Assembly (NCBI GenBank): GCA_035295665.1
Contig: DATGIQ010000457.1
Span: forward strand, 1-8,062
DNA length: 8,062 bases
Origin: DATGIQ01 sp035295665
GTDB taxonomy: Bacteria > Planctomycetota > Planctomycetia > Gemmatales > Gemmataceae
Direction: 5' to 3'
The position numbers and the translations under genes were made by a program. A model generated the notes under the pieces. The model was not told the DNA's origin and did not search any database. It saw only the letters and a program-made list of their open reading frames with translations. The first letter of the stretch is position 1, and every line of letters begins with the position of its first letter. Shown here piece after piece: positions 1-7,315 of this stretch.

Positions 1-2643
1 CACGACGCCGAGGATGCCTTCCAGGCCACCTTCCTCATCCTGGCCCGGAAAGGGTCCTCCATTCACCAGCGGGAGTCCGTGGGCGGCTGGCTCTACCAGG
101 TGGCTTATCGCGTGGCCGTGAAGGCGCGCACCAATTCTGTCCGCCGTCAGGCGCGGGAACGAAAGGCTGAATTCACGCCGCCCGCGGATCCGTTGCTCGA
201 CATGAACCTCAAAGAACTGCGCGCCGTGCTGTACGAGGAACTGCACCGGATGCCCGAGAAATATCGGGCGCCTCTGGTACTTTGCTACCTCGAAGAAAAG
301 ACCCAGGAAGAAGCTGCCCGCCAACTCGGCTGGACCAAGGGTGCAGTCAAGGGCCGGCTGGACCGCGGACGCGACCACCTTCGGGCTCGACTACGCCGAC
401 GGGGTCTCGACCTTTCCATGGGTCTGTTTGTCGCCGCTCTGGCGCAGGAGTCTGTGTCGGCGATGGGGCTCTCTACTCTCGCCGATGCGACAGTCAAGGT
501 CGGCATCTTGGTCGCCCGGGGCAAGACGGCAACGCCCGGTCTGATCTCGGCCTCCGTTGCCGCCCTGGTTCAAGGAGTAGGCAAGACCATGGTTTGCAGC
601 AAGATCAAACTCGCGACGGTTTTCTTCCTGGCAATCGGTGCGGGAACGATGGGGCTGGGCGTACTGAGACACCAACTCTGGGCGGCCAAACCAGCGGCAA
701 CGCAAGGAACTTCAGCGCAGCGGCAGACCCGGCAAGACCAAGGGCAGCCGACCGCAAACGAGCATTCGCCGGATTCCGTCCGCGTAAGCGGAATCGTCTT
801 CGATCCCGACGGCCGGCCGCTTCCCGGAGCGAAGTTGTATCTTGGTCCGACGAATCCGAATCAGCCGGCCTTTCCCGTCCGCGCGATCACGGGGAAGGAT
901 GGACGCTTTGTGTTCACCTTTGCGCAGTCCGAGTTGGATCGAACCGCACGGAAGGATTCCAAAGGCCAGGTGCTGGCCATGGTCGAAGGCTTTGGCAGCG
1001 ATTGGACCACGATCGACCTGGCGGCAAAGGATGCGGAGCTCACCTTGCGGCTCGGCAAAGACGTTCCAATCAATGGCCGGATTCTCAATCAAGATGGCTG
1101 GCCGGTTGCCGGCGTTCAGGTTCGCATCACCGGAGCCAGCGCCTACCCGGACCGGAATCTTAACGACGTGCTGGAAGACTTCCGTCTGGGACGCTCGGAT
1201 AAACTGAATCAATCCGCCCACAACTGGATGGGGCCGCTGCCCGGCCAGGCCGTGACCACGGGTGCCGATGGCCGCATCCGCTTGGCTGGTTTTGGCAGCG
1301 ATCGCATCGTGTGGTTGCACATCGAGGGTCCCGGCATCGTGGCCGGCGGACTGAAGGCACTGACGCGGCCCGGCGAACCGATTGACCTCCATCGGAAGGA
1401 TCGGTTTCATGGGGCTACCTTCGATTACGTCGCCCAGACCTCCCGGCCTGTCCGAGGAATTGTCCGGGACAAGACCACGCATAAACCGGTAGCCGGCGTG
1501 GAGATCAGTGGCATTTCCTTCCCAGTCAAGAAAGTAATCAGCGACGCGGAAGGAAGGTATGAAGTGCTCGGTCTGCCCAAATCCGAGCGCTACGATTTGC
1601 AGGTTCGCCCGGCCAACGGCCAGCCCTATTTTGCGGGTTGGCTCCGCTTGTCCGATAGTCCAGGGCTTAACCCGCTCGTAGCCAACATCGAGCTGGCGTC
1701 TGCAAGTCTCGTCCTCCGAGGCCGTGTCACCGACCAAGCCACGGGCCAACCTGTGCCGGGAGCCCACGTGGACTACCATGCACTGTTTCCCAATCCGAAT
1801 ATTGACAAGGTCTCGTCGTTGGACATGCCGCATTCCGAGGCGATGACCGGAACGGATGGCACCTTCAGCCTCGCCGTCTTGCCAGGCCCGGGCGTCGTGG
1901 GGGCGACAGCGCCCCAGCCGGAATCGTACAGGCCCGCCCTGATTACGCCGAAGAGCCAACAGGAATTCTTCAACCACCGGTTAACCGGCACCGGCAATAC
2001 TGAGGCAATCCTCAGGACCGCTGCGGGGGATGATTCGATGGGCTTCATCGTTCAGCAGAACTACCATGCTCTCGTGCTCCTCGACCCGGATGAGCAAGCA
2101 GCGGGGCTGACACGCGATCTGGTCCTGGAGCCGGCTTGCACGCTGCAAGGCAGCATTGTCGGACCGGATGGCAAGCCGATGACCGGCGTGTCTGCCTTTG
2201 GCTTGACTTGGCGGGGATCAGAGACGCTCGAGACGGATCGCTTTACGGTACGGGGCCTGAACCCACAGCGGGCACGGGGCCTGCTCTTCTTGCAAAAAGA
2301 AAAGGGTCTGGGAGCCTACATGGATGTGCGCGGGATCGACTCGGGGCCGCTGAAAATTCAGCTCCGGCCTTGCGGTTCCGTATCGGGTCGCATCGTGGAT
2401 CGCGATGGCCAGCCCGTGCCGGGCATGGATCTTCGCATCGGAGGGGCCGGCTTATCCAATCTGGGGCAGAACCATCCGCTCACCACCGGTAAGGATGGCC
2501 GGTTCCGTGTCGATGGACTGGTGGCGGGAGCGAACTATTGGATACGCTCGCCGGCGCCCCAAGTGCTTGCAGAATTTGTCGTGGAGTCCGGCCAAAACCA
2601 GGATCTGGGAGACATCCGGGACAAGGTGAAGGAAAACCCCTGA
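1..2643 (+). CDS. ECF (sigma-70 family) sigma factor fused to a membrane anchor and carboxypeptidase-regulatory-like repeats; 5' end missing
   Basis: The frame is open from base 1 to a TGA at 2641-2643, giving 880 visible residues. The sigma region 2 core is already under way at the left edge (HDAEDAFQATFLILARK, then GGWLYQVAYR), so the start is outside the window. The GTG at 79 falls inside region 2 and is not the real start. Residues about 72-138 are sigma region 4, with a helix-turn-helix (TQEEAARQLGWTKGAVKGRL). An Ala/Val-rich linker leads to one hydrophobic helix at about 203-222. The remainder has roughly six beta-sandwich units of the carboxypeptidase regulatory-like type, beginning near residues 260, 357, 484, 572, 715 and 793, each with a G-x-V/I-x-D-x-x-G-x-P-V-x-G motif and most followed by D-G-R/T-F. 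Planctomycete ECF01-like sigma factors are known for long C-terminal extensions. By inference the sigma part is cytoplasmic and the repeats lie across the membrane as a possible sensing or tethering region. No anti-sigma gene is visible. Confidence 0.9.
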   Translation, partial: HDAEDAFQATFLILARKGSSIHQRESVGGWLYQVAYRVAVKARTNSVRRQARERKAEFTPPADPLLDMNLKELRAVLYEELHRMPEKYRAPLVLCYLEEKTQEEAARQLGWTKGAVKGRLDRGRDHLRARLRRRGLDLSMGLFVAALAQESVSAMGLSTLADATVKVGILVARGKTATPGLISASVAALVQGVGKTMVCSKIKLATVFFLAIGAGTMGLGVLRHQLWAAKPAATQGTSAQRQTRQDQGQPTANEHSPDSVRVSGIVFDPDGRPLPGAKLYLGPTNPNQPAFPVRAITGKDGRFVFTFAQSELDRTARKDSKGQVLAMVEGFGSDWTTIDLAAKDAELTLRLGKDVPINGRILNQDGWPVAGVQVRITGASAYPDRNLNDVLEDFRLGRSDKLNQSAHNWMGPLPGQAVTTGADGRIRLAGFGSDRIVWLHIEGPGIVAGGLKALTRPGEPIDLHRKDRFHGATFDYVAQTSRPVRGIVRDKTTHKPVAGVEISGISFPVKKVISDAEGRYEVLGLPKSERYDLQVRPANGQPYFAGWLRLSDSPGLNPLVANIELASASLVLRGRVTDQATGQPVPGAHVDYHALFPNPNIDKVSSLDMPHSEAMTGTDGTFSLAVLPGPGVVGATAPQPESYRPALITPKSQQEFFNHRLTGTGNTEAILRTAAGDDSMGFIVQQNYHALVLLDPDEQAAGLTRDLVLEPACTLQGSIVGPDGKPMTGVSAFGLTWRGSETLETDRFTVRGLNPQRARGLLFLQKEKGLGAYMDVRGIDSGPLKIQLRPCGSVSGRIVDRDGQPVPGMDLRIGGAGLSNLGQNHPLTTGKDGRFRVDGLVAGANYWIRSPAPQVLAEFVVESGQNQDLGDIRDKVKENP

Positions 2644-2658
2644 GCGCTCCGGTTTTCC
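2631..2658. terminator. Possible bidirectional terminator hairpin at a convergent junction
   Basis: GGAAAACC (2631-2638) is the exact reverse complement of GGTTTTCC (2651-2658). The 12-nt loop contains the self-complementary GAGCGCTC (2642-2649). The structure spans the stop codon of the sigma factor and most of the 23-nt gap before the stop codon of the convergent MauE-like gene, where a shared terminator would be expected. Neither strand has a T-tract after the stem, so it is not a classic intrinsic terminator. An 8-bp repeat could also arise by chance. Confidence 0.3.
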
Positions 2659-2666
2659 AAGAGCCA

Positions 2667-3137
2667 TCAGCGCCACGCCGTGCGGAGGGCACACAGGAGG
2701 AGGAGGCCATTTCGGACGGGTGGCCACCACCAAACCGCAAGGGCTTTGGCGGTGGGAAAAACGAAGCAGGCACAATCGCGTTCGTTTTCGTGCAGAAGCG
2801 AATAAGCGAGGAGCAGGATGAGAAGGATGGCGAGCAGCGCCGCCGCCTCGCGCACGGCATACCCGGCCAACAGGCACGCCGCACAAGTCAACTCGAGCCA
2901 GGGGAGTCCTGCCGCAACCACTCGGCCAATGGAGGAGGGCAGGCCGGAATGCACCAGCACCTGGTCGGCAAATCCTTGCAGGTCGGTGACCTTGGTGACA
3001 CCGGCCATCAGGAAAACGACCCCCAGGGTCCATCGGCACACCGCACTTACAAGCCGGAAGAATCGCCAACGCCACGGCCGGTCAGCGTCCCAGCCCGGCG
3101 ATGGGCAGGTCATGATTGAACCACTCGTTCCATCCAT
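2667..3137 (-). CDS. MauE/DoxX-like redox-associated membrane protein
   Basis: This 156-residue protein has about four hydrophobic segments (near residues 26-47, 70-92, 96-115 and 133-152). It matches the MauE/DoxX-like pattern: FLMAGVTKV at the end of helix 1, LPWLELTCAACLLAGY in helix 2, and ERDCACF (Cys122, Cys124) ahead of the last helix, which contains RNGLLLL. The CxC corresponds to the usual DCGCF of this family. MauE in methylamine dehydrogenase clusters is thought to assist disulfide formation or maturation. Here a role in inner-membrane thiol/disulfide chemistry is inference. The gene overlaps the 3' end of the rhodanese gene by 56 nt from the ATG at 3137. A second ATG at 3113 would shorten the overlap to 32 nt and remove eight residues before helix 1. 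Neither start has a strong Shine-Dalgarno sequence. The overlap suggests joint expression with the rhodanese. No mau structural genes are present, so the mau symbol is not used. Confidence 0.75.
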   Translation of the reverse strand: MDGTSGSIMTCPSPGWDADRPWRWRFFRLVSAVCRWTLGVVFLMAGVTKVTDLQGFADQVLVHSGLPSSIGRVVAAGLPWLELTCAACLLAGYAVREAAALLAILLILLLAYSLLHENERDCACFVFPTAKALAVWWWPPVRNGLLLLCALRTAWR

Positions 3138-3549
3138 AGGGATAGATTTTCGTCTGCGGCAAACCCGCGTCTCGAAGGCGAAGGGCGCTCCAGAGGCTCT
3201 TGCCGCAATCGACCGACTTGCAATAAACCACGATGCTGCTTGCCTGCTCCAGACGCGACTTCAGCTCCGGAAAGCGCTGCTCCAACGCTTCCTCGGGCAT
3301 GCTGATGGCCCCGCGAATGTGGCCAACCTCATAATCGTTGGCGGAGCGGACATCGACAAACAGCGTGCCGGGGTCCTGCCACAACGCTTCCGCTTCCTTC
3401 AAGCGAAGCAGCGGGATCCCGGCGACCGACTCCAGGTCCGACGGTTCGGAGCCTTTGGATTCCCGCTGACGAACACTGAACGCCCAGCTGGAATACGCGG
3501 ACAGGGCCAGGCAAACGGCCAGGATGCGTGCGAAATGTGCCAGTTTCAA
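3082..3549 (-). CDS. Exported rhodanese-domain protein (TTG start)
   Basis: This 155-residue protein is a single rhodanese domain behind an N-terminal export signal. Residues 1-24 are a short basic stretch and a hydrophobic core ending in SSWAFS, which resembles a Sec signal peptide with a possible cut after Ala23. The rhodanese marks are LFVDVRSANDYEVGHIRGA (about 63-81), the active-site segment VVYCKSVDCGKS with Cys110 as the likely catalytic cysteine and Cys115 in the same loop, and YGWNEW (138-143) in place of the common GGW. Rhodanese domains carry persulfide sulfur on the active-site cysteine; the partner and substrate here are unknown. The first in-frame plausible start is TTG at 3549, which preserves the signal peptide; it lies 35 nt after the urtE stop and has no clear Shine-Dalgarno sequence. 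The gene is on the urt strand and overlaps the following MauE-like gene, so it probably belongs to the same transcript. The active-site loop is longer than that of classical rhodanese. Confidence 0.82.
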   Translation of the reverse strand: MKLAHFARILAVCLALSAYSSWAFSVRQRESKGSEPSDLESVAGIPLLRLKEAEALWQDPGTLFVDVRSANDYEVGHIRGAISMPEEALEQRFPELKSRLEQASSIVVYCKSVDCGKSLWSALRLRDAGLPQTKIYPYGWNEWFNHDLPIAGLGR

Positions 3550-3584
3550 CGGTGCACCGTGATCAATGGGAATTGCGCGCTCAA

Positions 3585-4280
3585 CTAGAATGCCAAATAC
3601 GGCTTGATGGCTTCCTTGTCGAGGTCCGCGCTGGTCCCGTGGAGCACAATGCTCCCTTTCTCCATGACATAATACCGGTCGGCCAGCTTCAGGGCGAACT
3701 CGAAATACTGCTCAACCAGGAGCACCGACATTTGCCCGGCCTGTTTCAGGGAGCGCAGTACCTGGCCAATCAACGTGATGATCGACGGTTGGATCCCTTC
3801 GGTCGGCTCGTCCAGGATTAGCAATCGCGGTGCCGCCACCAGGGCCCGGGCGATGGCCAATTGCTGCTGTTCGCCGCCGCTGAGGAGGCCGCCCTTGCGC
3901 TGCAACAGGTCGCGGAGCTTCGGGAAATAAGCGAAGATCTGATCCGGCACCGACCGCGGCCGGGCTGCGTTGGCGAGCATGCCCACTTGCAGATTCTCGA
4001 GCACGGTCAGATGGGGAAAGATCTCGCGGCCCTGGGGCACATAGCCGATGCCGGCACGTGCGCGGATGTACGGTGGGGTGCGCGTCACGTCCCGGTCCCC
4101 CAACATCACTCGGCCGCTGCGGGGACGAAGCAGGCCCATGACGCTCTTGAGGAGCGTCGTCTTGCCGACGCCGTTGCGACCCATGAGGCAAACGATTTGG
4201 CCCGGGCCGACTTCGAGATCGACGTCGCGCAGGATCTGGGTTTCACCGTACGACACTTGCAGCTGTTCGATGCGCAGCAT
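3585..4280 (-). CDS. urtE: Urea ABC transporter ATP-binding protein UrtE
   Basis: This 231-residue ATPase of the branched-chain amino acid/urea (LivF/UrtE) class is one of the two cytoplasmic subunits that power urea import. Visible motifs are Walker A GRNGVGKT (34-41), the Q-loop in YVPQGREIFPHLTV (Gln83), the ABC signature LSGGEQQQLAIARAL (133-147) and Walker B LLILDEP (153-159, catalytic Glu158). The usual switch histidine position reads VEQ (189-191), as is normal for the LivF/UrtE class. YVPQGREIFP followed by LTVLENL and DEPTEGIQPSI are the reasons for choosing UrtE over LivF, supported by the fifth position in an urtABCDE run. The ATG at 4280 lies within the last 38 nt of urtD, implying coupled translation. 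A purine-rich GGAGAGGA (4292-4299) sits 11 nt upstream. The length is normal for the family and all ATPase motifs are intact. Confidence 0.94.
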   Translation of the reverse strand: MLRIEQLQVSYGETQILRDVDLEVGPGQIVCLMGRNGVGKTTLLKSVMGLLRPRSGRVMLGDRDVTRTPPYIRARAGIGYVPQGREIFPHLTVLENLQVGMLANAARPRSVPDQIFAYFPKLRDLLQRKGGLLSGGEQQQLAIARALVAAPRLLILDEPTEGIQPSIITLIGQVLRSLKQAGQMSVLLVEQYFEFALKLADRYYVMEKGSIVLHGTSADLDKEAIKPYLAF

Positions 4281-5064
4281 CGGTTTCTCGATCCTCTCCC
4301 AAATAGACTTGAATAACGCGCGGATTCCGCTGCACCTCTTGCATGGTTCCCTGGCACAGGATTTGACCCTCGTGCAGCACGGTCACTTTGCTAGCGATTT
4401 GCCGCACGAAGGTCATGTCGTGATCAATGACCAGCAGGGTGTGCTTGCGGGCCATCGACAGCAGCAGCTCGCCCGTTCGCTCGGATTCCTTGGGAGTCAT
4501 GCCGGCAACCGGCTCATCAATCAGAAGCAGCTCCGGATCTTGGGCCATGAGCATTCCCAGTTCCAGCCATTGCTTCTCGCCGTGGGCCAGCACGCCGGCC
4601 AGCGCGTTTGCCTTTCTCCCTAGACCGATCACGTCCAGCACTTCCTGGACACGGGCGCGGCGATCGGCAGTGAAGGAGGCGACCAGCGTCGGCAGGACAC
4701 CCCGAGGTGCCTTGACAGCCAGCCGCAAGTTCTCCAGGACGGTCAGACTCTTGAACACATTCGGCGTCTGGAATTTGCGACCGATGCCCAGCTGGGCAAT
4801 TTGCTGCTCGGCAAGTCGGGTGATATCGCGTGGGGGCCGATCGCGGCCCTGAAACTGGAGGCGGCCAAACCTTGGTTTGACCTTGCCCGTGATCACGTCC
4901 AGGAGGGTGGTCTTGCCGGCACCGTTGGGACCGATGACGACGCGCAGCTCCCCCCGTTCCATGGAATAGTTCAGGCCATTGAGCGCTTTGAAGCCGTTGA
5001 AGTCGACGGTTACATCCTCCACGCGGAGGATTTCTTCGGGTACGATCTTGGATTGAAAGCCCAT
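4243..5064 (-). CDS. urtD: Urea ABC transporter ATP-binding protein UrtD
   Basis: This 273-residue ATPase is of the LivG/UrtD class and pairs with UrtE on the cytoplasmic face of the urea importer. It shows Walker A GPNGAGKT (45-52), the Q-loop in GRKFQTPNVF (Gln99), the distinctive UrtD signature LAHGEKQWLELGMLMAQDP (159-177) in place of the standard LSGGQ, Walker B LLLIDEP (179-185) and the switch His in VIDHDM (His215). The HGxKQWLE form is the best single mark of UrtD. The family normally ends near VYLG; here about 17 extra residues follow (after Gly256), and this tail is encoded across the start of urtE, overlapping it by 38 nt. The ATG at 5064 comes 3 nt after the urtC stop, with AAAGGG (5074-5079) 9 nt upstream as a plausible ribosome-binding site. 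Confidence 0.95.
   Translation of the reverse strand: MGFQSKIVPEEILRVEDVTVDFNGFKALNGLNYSMERGELRVVIGPNGAGKTTLLDVITGKVKPRFGRLQFQGRDRPPRDITRLAEQQIAQLGIGRKFQTPNVFKSLTVLENLRLAVKAPRGVLPTLVASFTADRRARVQEVLDVIGLGRKANALAGVLAHGEKQWLELGMLMAQDPELLLIDEPVAGMTPKESERTGELLLSMARKHTLLVIDHDMTFVRQIASKVTVLHEGQILCQGTMQEVQRNPRVIQVYLGEDRETDAAHRTAASVVR
4292..4299 (-). promoter_or_regulatory. Possible ribosome-binding site for urtE
   Basis: The minus strand reads GGAGAGGA here, 11 nt before the urtE ATG at 4278-4280. The site lies inside the urtD coding sequence. The spacing is longer than ideal, so translational coupling to urtD may matter more than the site itself. Confidence 0.35.
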
Positions 5065-5067
5065 GAC

Positions 5068-6357
5068 TCACGGCCCTTTCGCATCCGTGGCTGCCTGGAT
5101 CTTGCGGGGTCCCGGTTGCGGCGGTACGATCGCCGCGGTCCCCGCCGGGAACTCCACCGGCGCGGCCTCCGGCTCAGGAAGGGCCTTCCGGCTGGACTGC
5201 CATGCGGTACACCAACTCCACAGCCAATTCACCAGAGAGCGTCCGCCGCCGACGATGCCGTTAGGCAGGAAGAGGACCACCCCGACAAATAGCCCTCCCA
5301 GGATGAACCGCCAGGCGTTTTCGAACTCGTTGTTAATGTAGGTGTTGGCCAGGTTCACGAGGATGGCTCCGATGATGGCGCCATACAGCGTCCCCCGGCC
5401 GCCCACGGCCACCATCACGACGACCTCGATAGAGAATTCGATGCCGAAGCGATCTGGACCGGCCGTCCCCTGCGACGCTACATACAACACCCCGGCCAGG
5501 CCAGCCAGTGCGCCAGCGAGGGCAAAGACGAAAGTCTTGTACATGGCCGTGTTGTAACCCAGGGCCAGCACACGGTTCTCGTTGTCGCGAATGGCGGTCA
5601 AGACCTTGCCGAATTTGCTCTGGATCAACACCAGGCAGCCGAGGTAGGAGACCGCCAGGAGGCTCGTGATCAGGTAGTAGAGATCCTCCAAGTGAAACGT
5701 GTGCCCAAATAACTGCAACTTGGCGAGTCCCCGCATCCCGACAACCCCTGCCGTATAGGGTTGCTGATTCACCACAATGGTGAACGCGGCCAAGACCAGC
5801 GCCTGTGTGACAAGCGCAAAATAGACCCCCTTGACTCGGAGTCGAAATGTAATCCAGCCGAAAATCGTGGCGACAAGGAGCGGTAAGAGGATGGCGAGCG
5901 GAAGTGCCAGCCGAAGATCAATCAACGGCGCAATCCAGCCGGGGACGGCCGGCACGCGGCAATATTCCATGAAATCGGGCAGCGCCATGTCTGGCCCAGG
6001 AACGAAGGAGGGTTGCGTTCCAGTCACCTCGGCCGCCTTGATGGCCGCTTTCTGCAAAATCAGTGAATAGCCAGCAGCATAAGCACCCAGTCCAAAATAC
6101 AAACCTTGTCCAAGGCTCAGCAGTCCGGTGTAGCCCCAAATGAGATCCACGCTCAACGCAAAAATTGCCAGAGCCATGAACTTGCTGAAAAGCGGGAGCC
6201 AATATCGATCCCCTGCAAACTGGTAGGCCGGTACGAAGAGCGATGCAAGAAACATGACCAAGAGCACGGCGCGGACCAGTTCAGGTGGCCCCAGCACCCT
6301 CTGCTTGGACACGGAAGCCACCGGGTTCGGGCCAGGGTTTGCACGCGCGCTAGTCAT
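5068..6357 (-). CDS. urtC: Urea ABC transporter permease UrtC
   Basis: This 429-residue inner-membrane permease of the LivM/UrtC family forms the translocation pore with UrtB. Hydrophobic segments run throughout residues 27-380. Family marks include LIWGYTGLLSLGQGLYFGLGAYAAGY (72-97), FRLRVKGVYFALVTQAL (171-187), the cytoplasmic coupling loop GKVLTAIRDNENRVLALGYN (250-269), which contacts an ATPase, and MVAVGGRGTLYGAIIGA (315-331). Residues 104-140 form a polar insertion between membrane segments, as is usual for UrtC. The protein is longer than most relatives because of a Pro/Ala-rich tail (about 388-429: LPEPEAAP, VPPQPGPRK) with no recognisable domain, predicted cytoplasmic or periplasmic depending on helix count. 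The ATG at 6357 overlaps the urtB stop by 8 nt and has a strong AAGGAG site upstream. The stop is 3 nt before urtD. Confidence 0.95.
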   Translation of the reverse strand: MTSARANPGPNPVASVSKQRVLGPPELVRAVLLVMFLASLFVPAYQFAGDRYWLPLFSKFMALAIFALSVDLIWGYTGLLSLGQGLYFGLGAYAAGYSLILQKAAIKAAEVTGTQPSFVPGPDMALPDFMEYCRVPAVPGWIAPLIDLRLALPLAILLPLLVATIFGWITFRLRVKGVYFALVTQALVLAAFTIVVNQQPYTAGVVGMRGLAKLQLFGHTFHLEDLYYLITSLLAVSYLGCLVLIQSKFGKVLTAIRDNENRVLALGYNTAMYKTFVFALAGALAGLAGVLYVASQGTAGPDRFGIEFSIEVVVMVAVGGRGTLYGAIIGAILVNLANTYINNEFENAWRFILGGLFVGVVLFLPNGIVGGGRSLVNWLWSWCTAWQSSRKALPEPEAAPVEFPAGTAAIVPPQPGPRKIQAATDAKGP

Positions 6358-7315
6358 ACGTTCGCTCCTTGGAAGCGAACAGGCCCGAGGGTCGGGCGAG
6401 GATAAATCCGATCACGATGAGCAAGACGAGCACACTCGCCAGGACTTCGCTGTTGCTTCCAATAATTCGGTCCCAATTTTCCTGGGTCATGCCCATGGCA
6501 AGGGCCAGCTTCTCCACCCATTGGGTACTGAGTAACTTGGCCATGAAACTGTCTAAGGTGCCGATAACGACACCTGCGGCAATGGCACCACTGAGCTTGC
6601 CCATGCCGCCAAGGATGACCACCATGAATGCTTCAACGATATAATCCGCCCCCATGTTGTACTTGATGTTGTAGAGATGCGCCAGGATGCACCCGGCCAC
6701 GCCCGCCAGGCCCGTGGCGAAGGCAAACGTCATGGAGTCAATCCGGCGGGTCGAAATCCCCAAGGCTGAGGCCATGCTCCGGTTTTGCACAACTGCGCGG
6801 ATTTTCAGACCGAAGGATGTGTGATAGAACCACACATAAACAACGAGCAAGCACAAGAGCGTGATCCCGACAATGAACACGCGATAGATCGGGATGGTCA
6901 AGTCCCCAATTGCCCAACCGCCTTGTAACCTTTCCGGCAGGTGGGTCTCCTGCAAGTTGGCCCCAAAGGCCAATTTCACGGTTTCTTGCAGCACCATCCC
7001 GACGCCCCAGGTCGCCAGCAATGTATCGAGAGGTCGACCGTACAGAAATCGAATCAGACAAACTTCCATTAGGTAGCCGATAAGGGCTACTACCAGGAAC
7101 GATATCGGAATGGCCCAGAAAAGATTCAAATGGAGGTAATTGGGGGCTGAAACGACGAATCCGGTGTAGGCACCAAGCATGAGCATATCGCCGTGGGCCA
7201 TATTGATGACCCGCATGACACCAAACGTGATGGCCAGCCCGAGCGCCGTGAGAATAAGGATGGAACTGAGACTCAAGCTGTTAGAGAGGACAGCACTTAG
7301 GTCGGTCGCGCTCAT
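6350..7315 (-). CDS. urtB: Urea ABC transporter permease UrtB
   Basis: This 321-residue inner-membrane permease of the LivH/UrtB family partners UrtC. Visible marks are ILTALGLAITFGVMRVINMAHGDMLMLGAY (21-50), the UrtB-typical RPLDTLLATWGVGMVLQE (94-111), the coupling loop GLKIRAVVQNRSMASALGIST (169-189), AFMVVILGGMGKLSGAIAAGVVIG (229-252) and the C-terminal FILARPSGLF (304-313). I chose the ATG at 7315 because its N-terminus begins just ahead of the first membrane helix as in relatives. The frame stays open upstream to a TTG at 7408, but those 31 residues are encoded by an inverted repeat and read like translated repeat DNA (DCGLQS, CNPQS). No strong Shine-Dalgarno sequence precedes 7315, which leaves some doubt about the start. 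The stop overlaps the urtC start by 8 nt. Between the GGMGK segment and the last helix there is a polar, Trp-containing loop (about 257-290). Confidence 0.94.
   Translation of the reverse strand: MSATDLSAVLSNSLSLSSILILTALGLAITFGVMRVINMAHGDMLMLGAYTGFVVSAPNYLHLNLFWAIPISFLVVALIGYLMEVCLIRFLYGRPLDTLLATWGVGMVLQETVKLAFGANLQETHLPERLQGGWAIGDLTIPIYRVFIVGITLLCLLVVYVWFYHTSFGLKIRAVVQNRSMASALGISTRRIDSMTFAFATGLAGVAGCILAHLYNIKYNMGADYIVEAFMVVILGGMGKLSGAIAAGVVIGTLDSFMAKLLSTQWVEKLALAMGMTQENWDRIIGSNSEVLASVLVLLIVIGFILARPSGLFASKERTYD
6365..6370 (-). promoter_or_regulatory. Ribosome-binding site for urtC
   Basis: The minus strand reads AAGGAG, followed by a 7-nt spacer and the ATG at 6355-6357. This is the clearest Shine-Dalgarno sequence in the window, and it fixes the urtC start inside the last codons of urtB. 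Confidence 0.75.

Noticed and set aside
79..81. GTG as start of the sigma factor gene
   Set aside because: The codons before it (1-78) encode the conserved sigma region 2 sequence HDAEDAFQATF, so the gene begins upstream of the window.
712..1977. 421-codon open frame on the minus strand opposite the sigma factor fusion
   Set aside because: It lies entirely antisense to a gene with clear domain motifs, and its product looks like the shadow of GC-rich coding DNA (Arg/Gly/His-rich, no recognisable domain).
778..2545. Tandem DNA repeat underlying the repeated domains of the sigma fusion
   Set aside because: The units are similar only at the protein motif level and differ in length. I saw no nucleotide-level direct repeat.
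2818..3588. 256-codon open frame on the plus strand opposite the rhodanese and MauE-like genes
   Set aside because: The minus strand here encodes a rhodanese active-site segment and MauE helices. The plus-strand product has no family features and spans two real genes.
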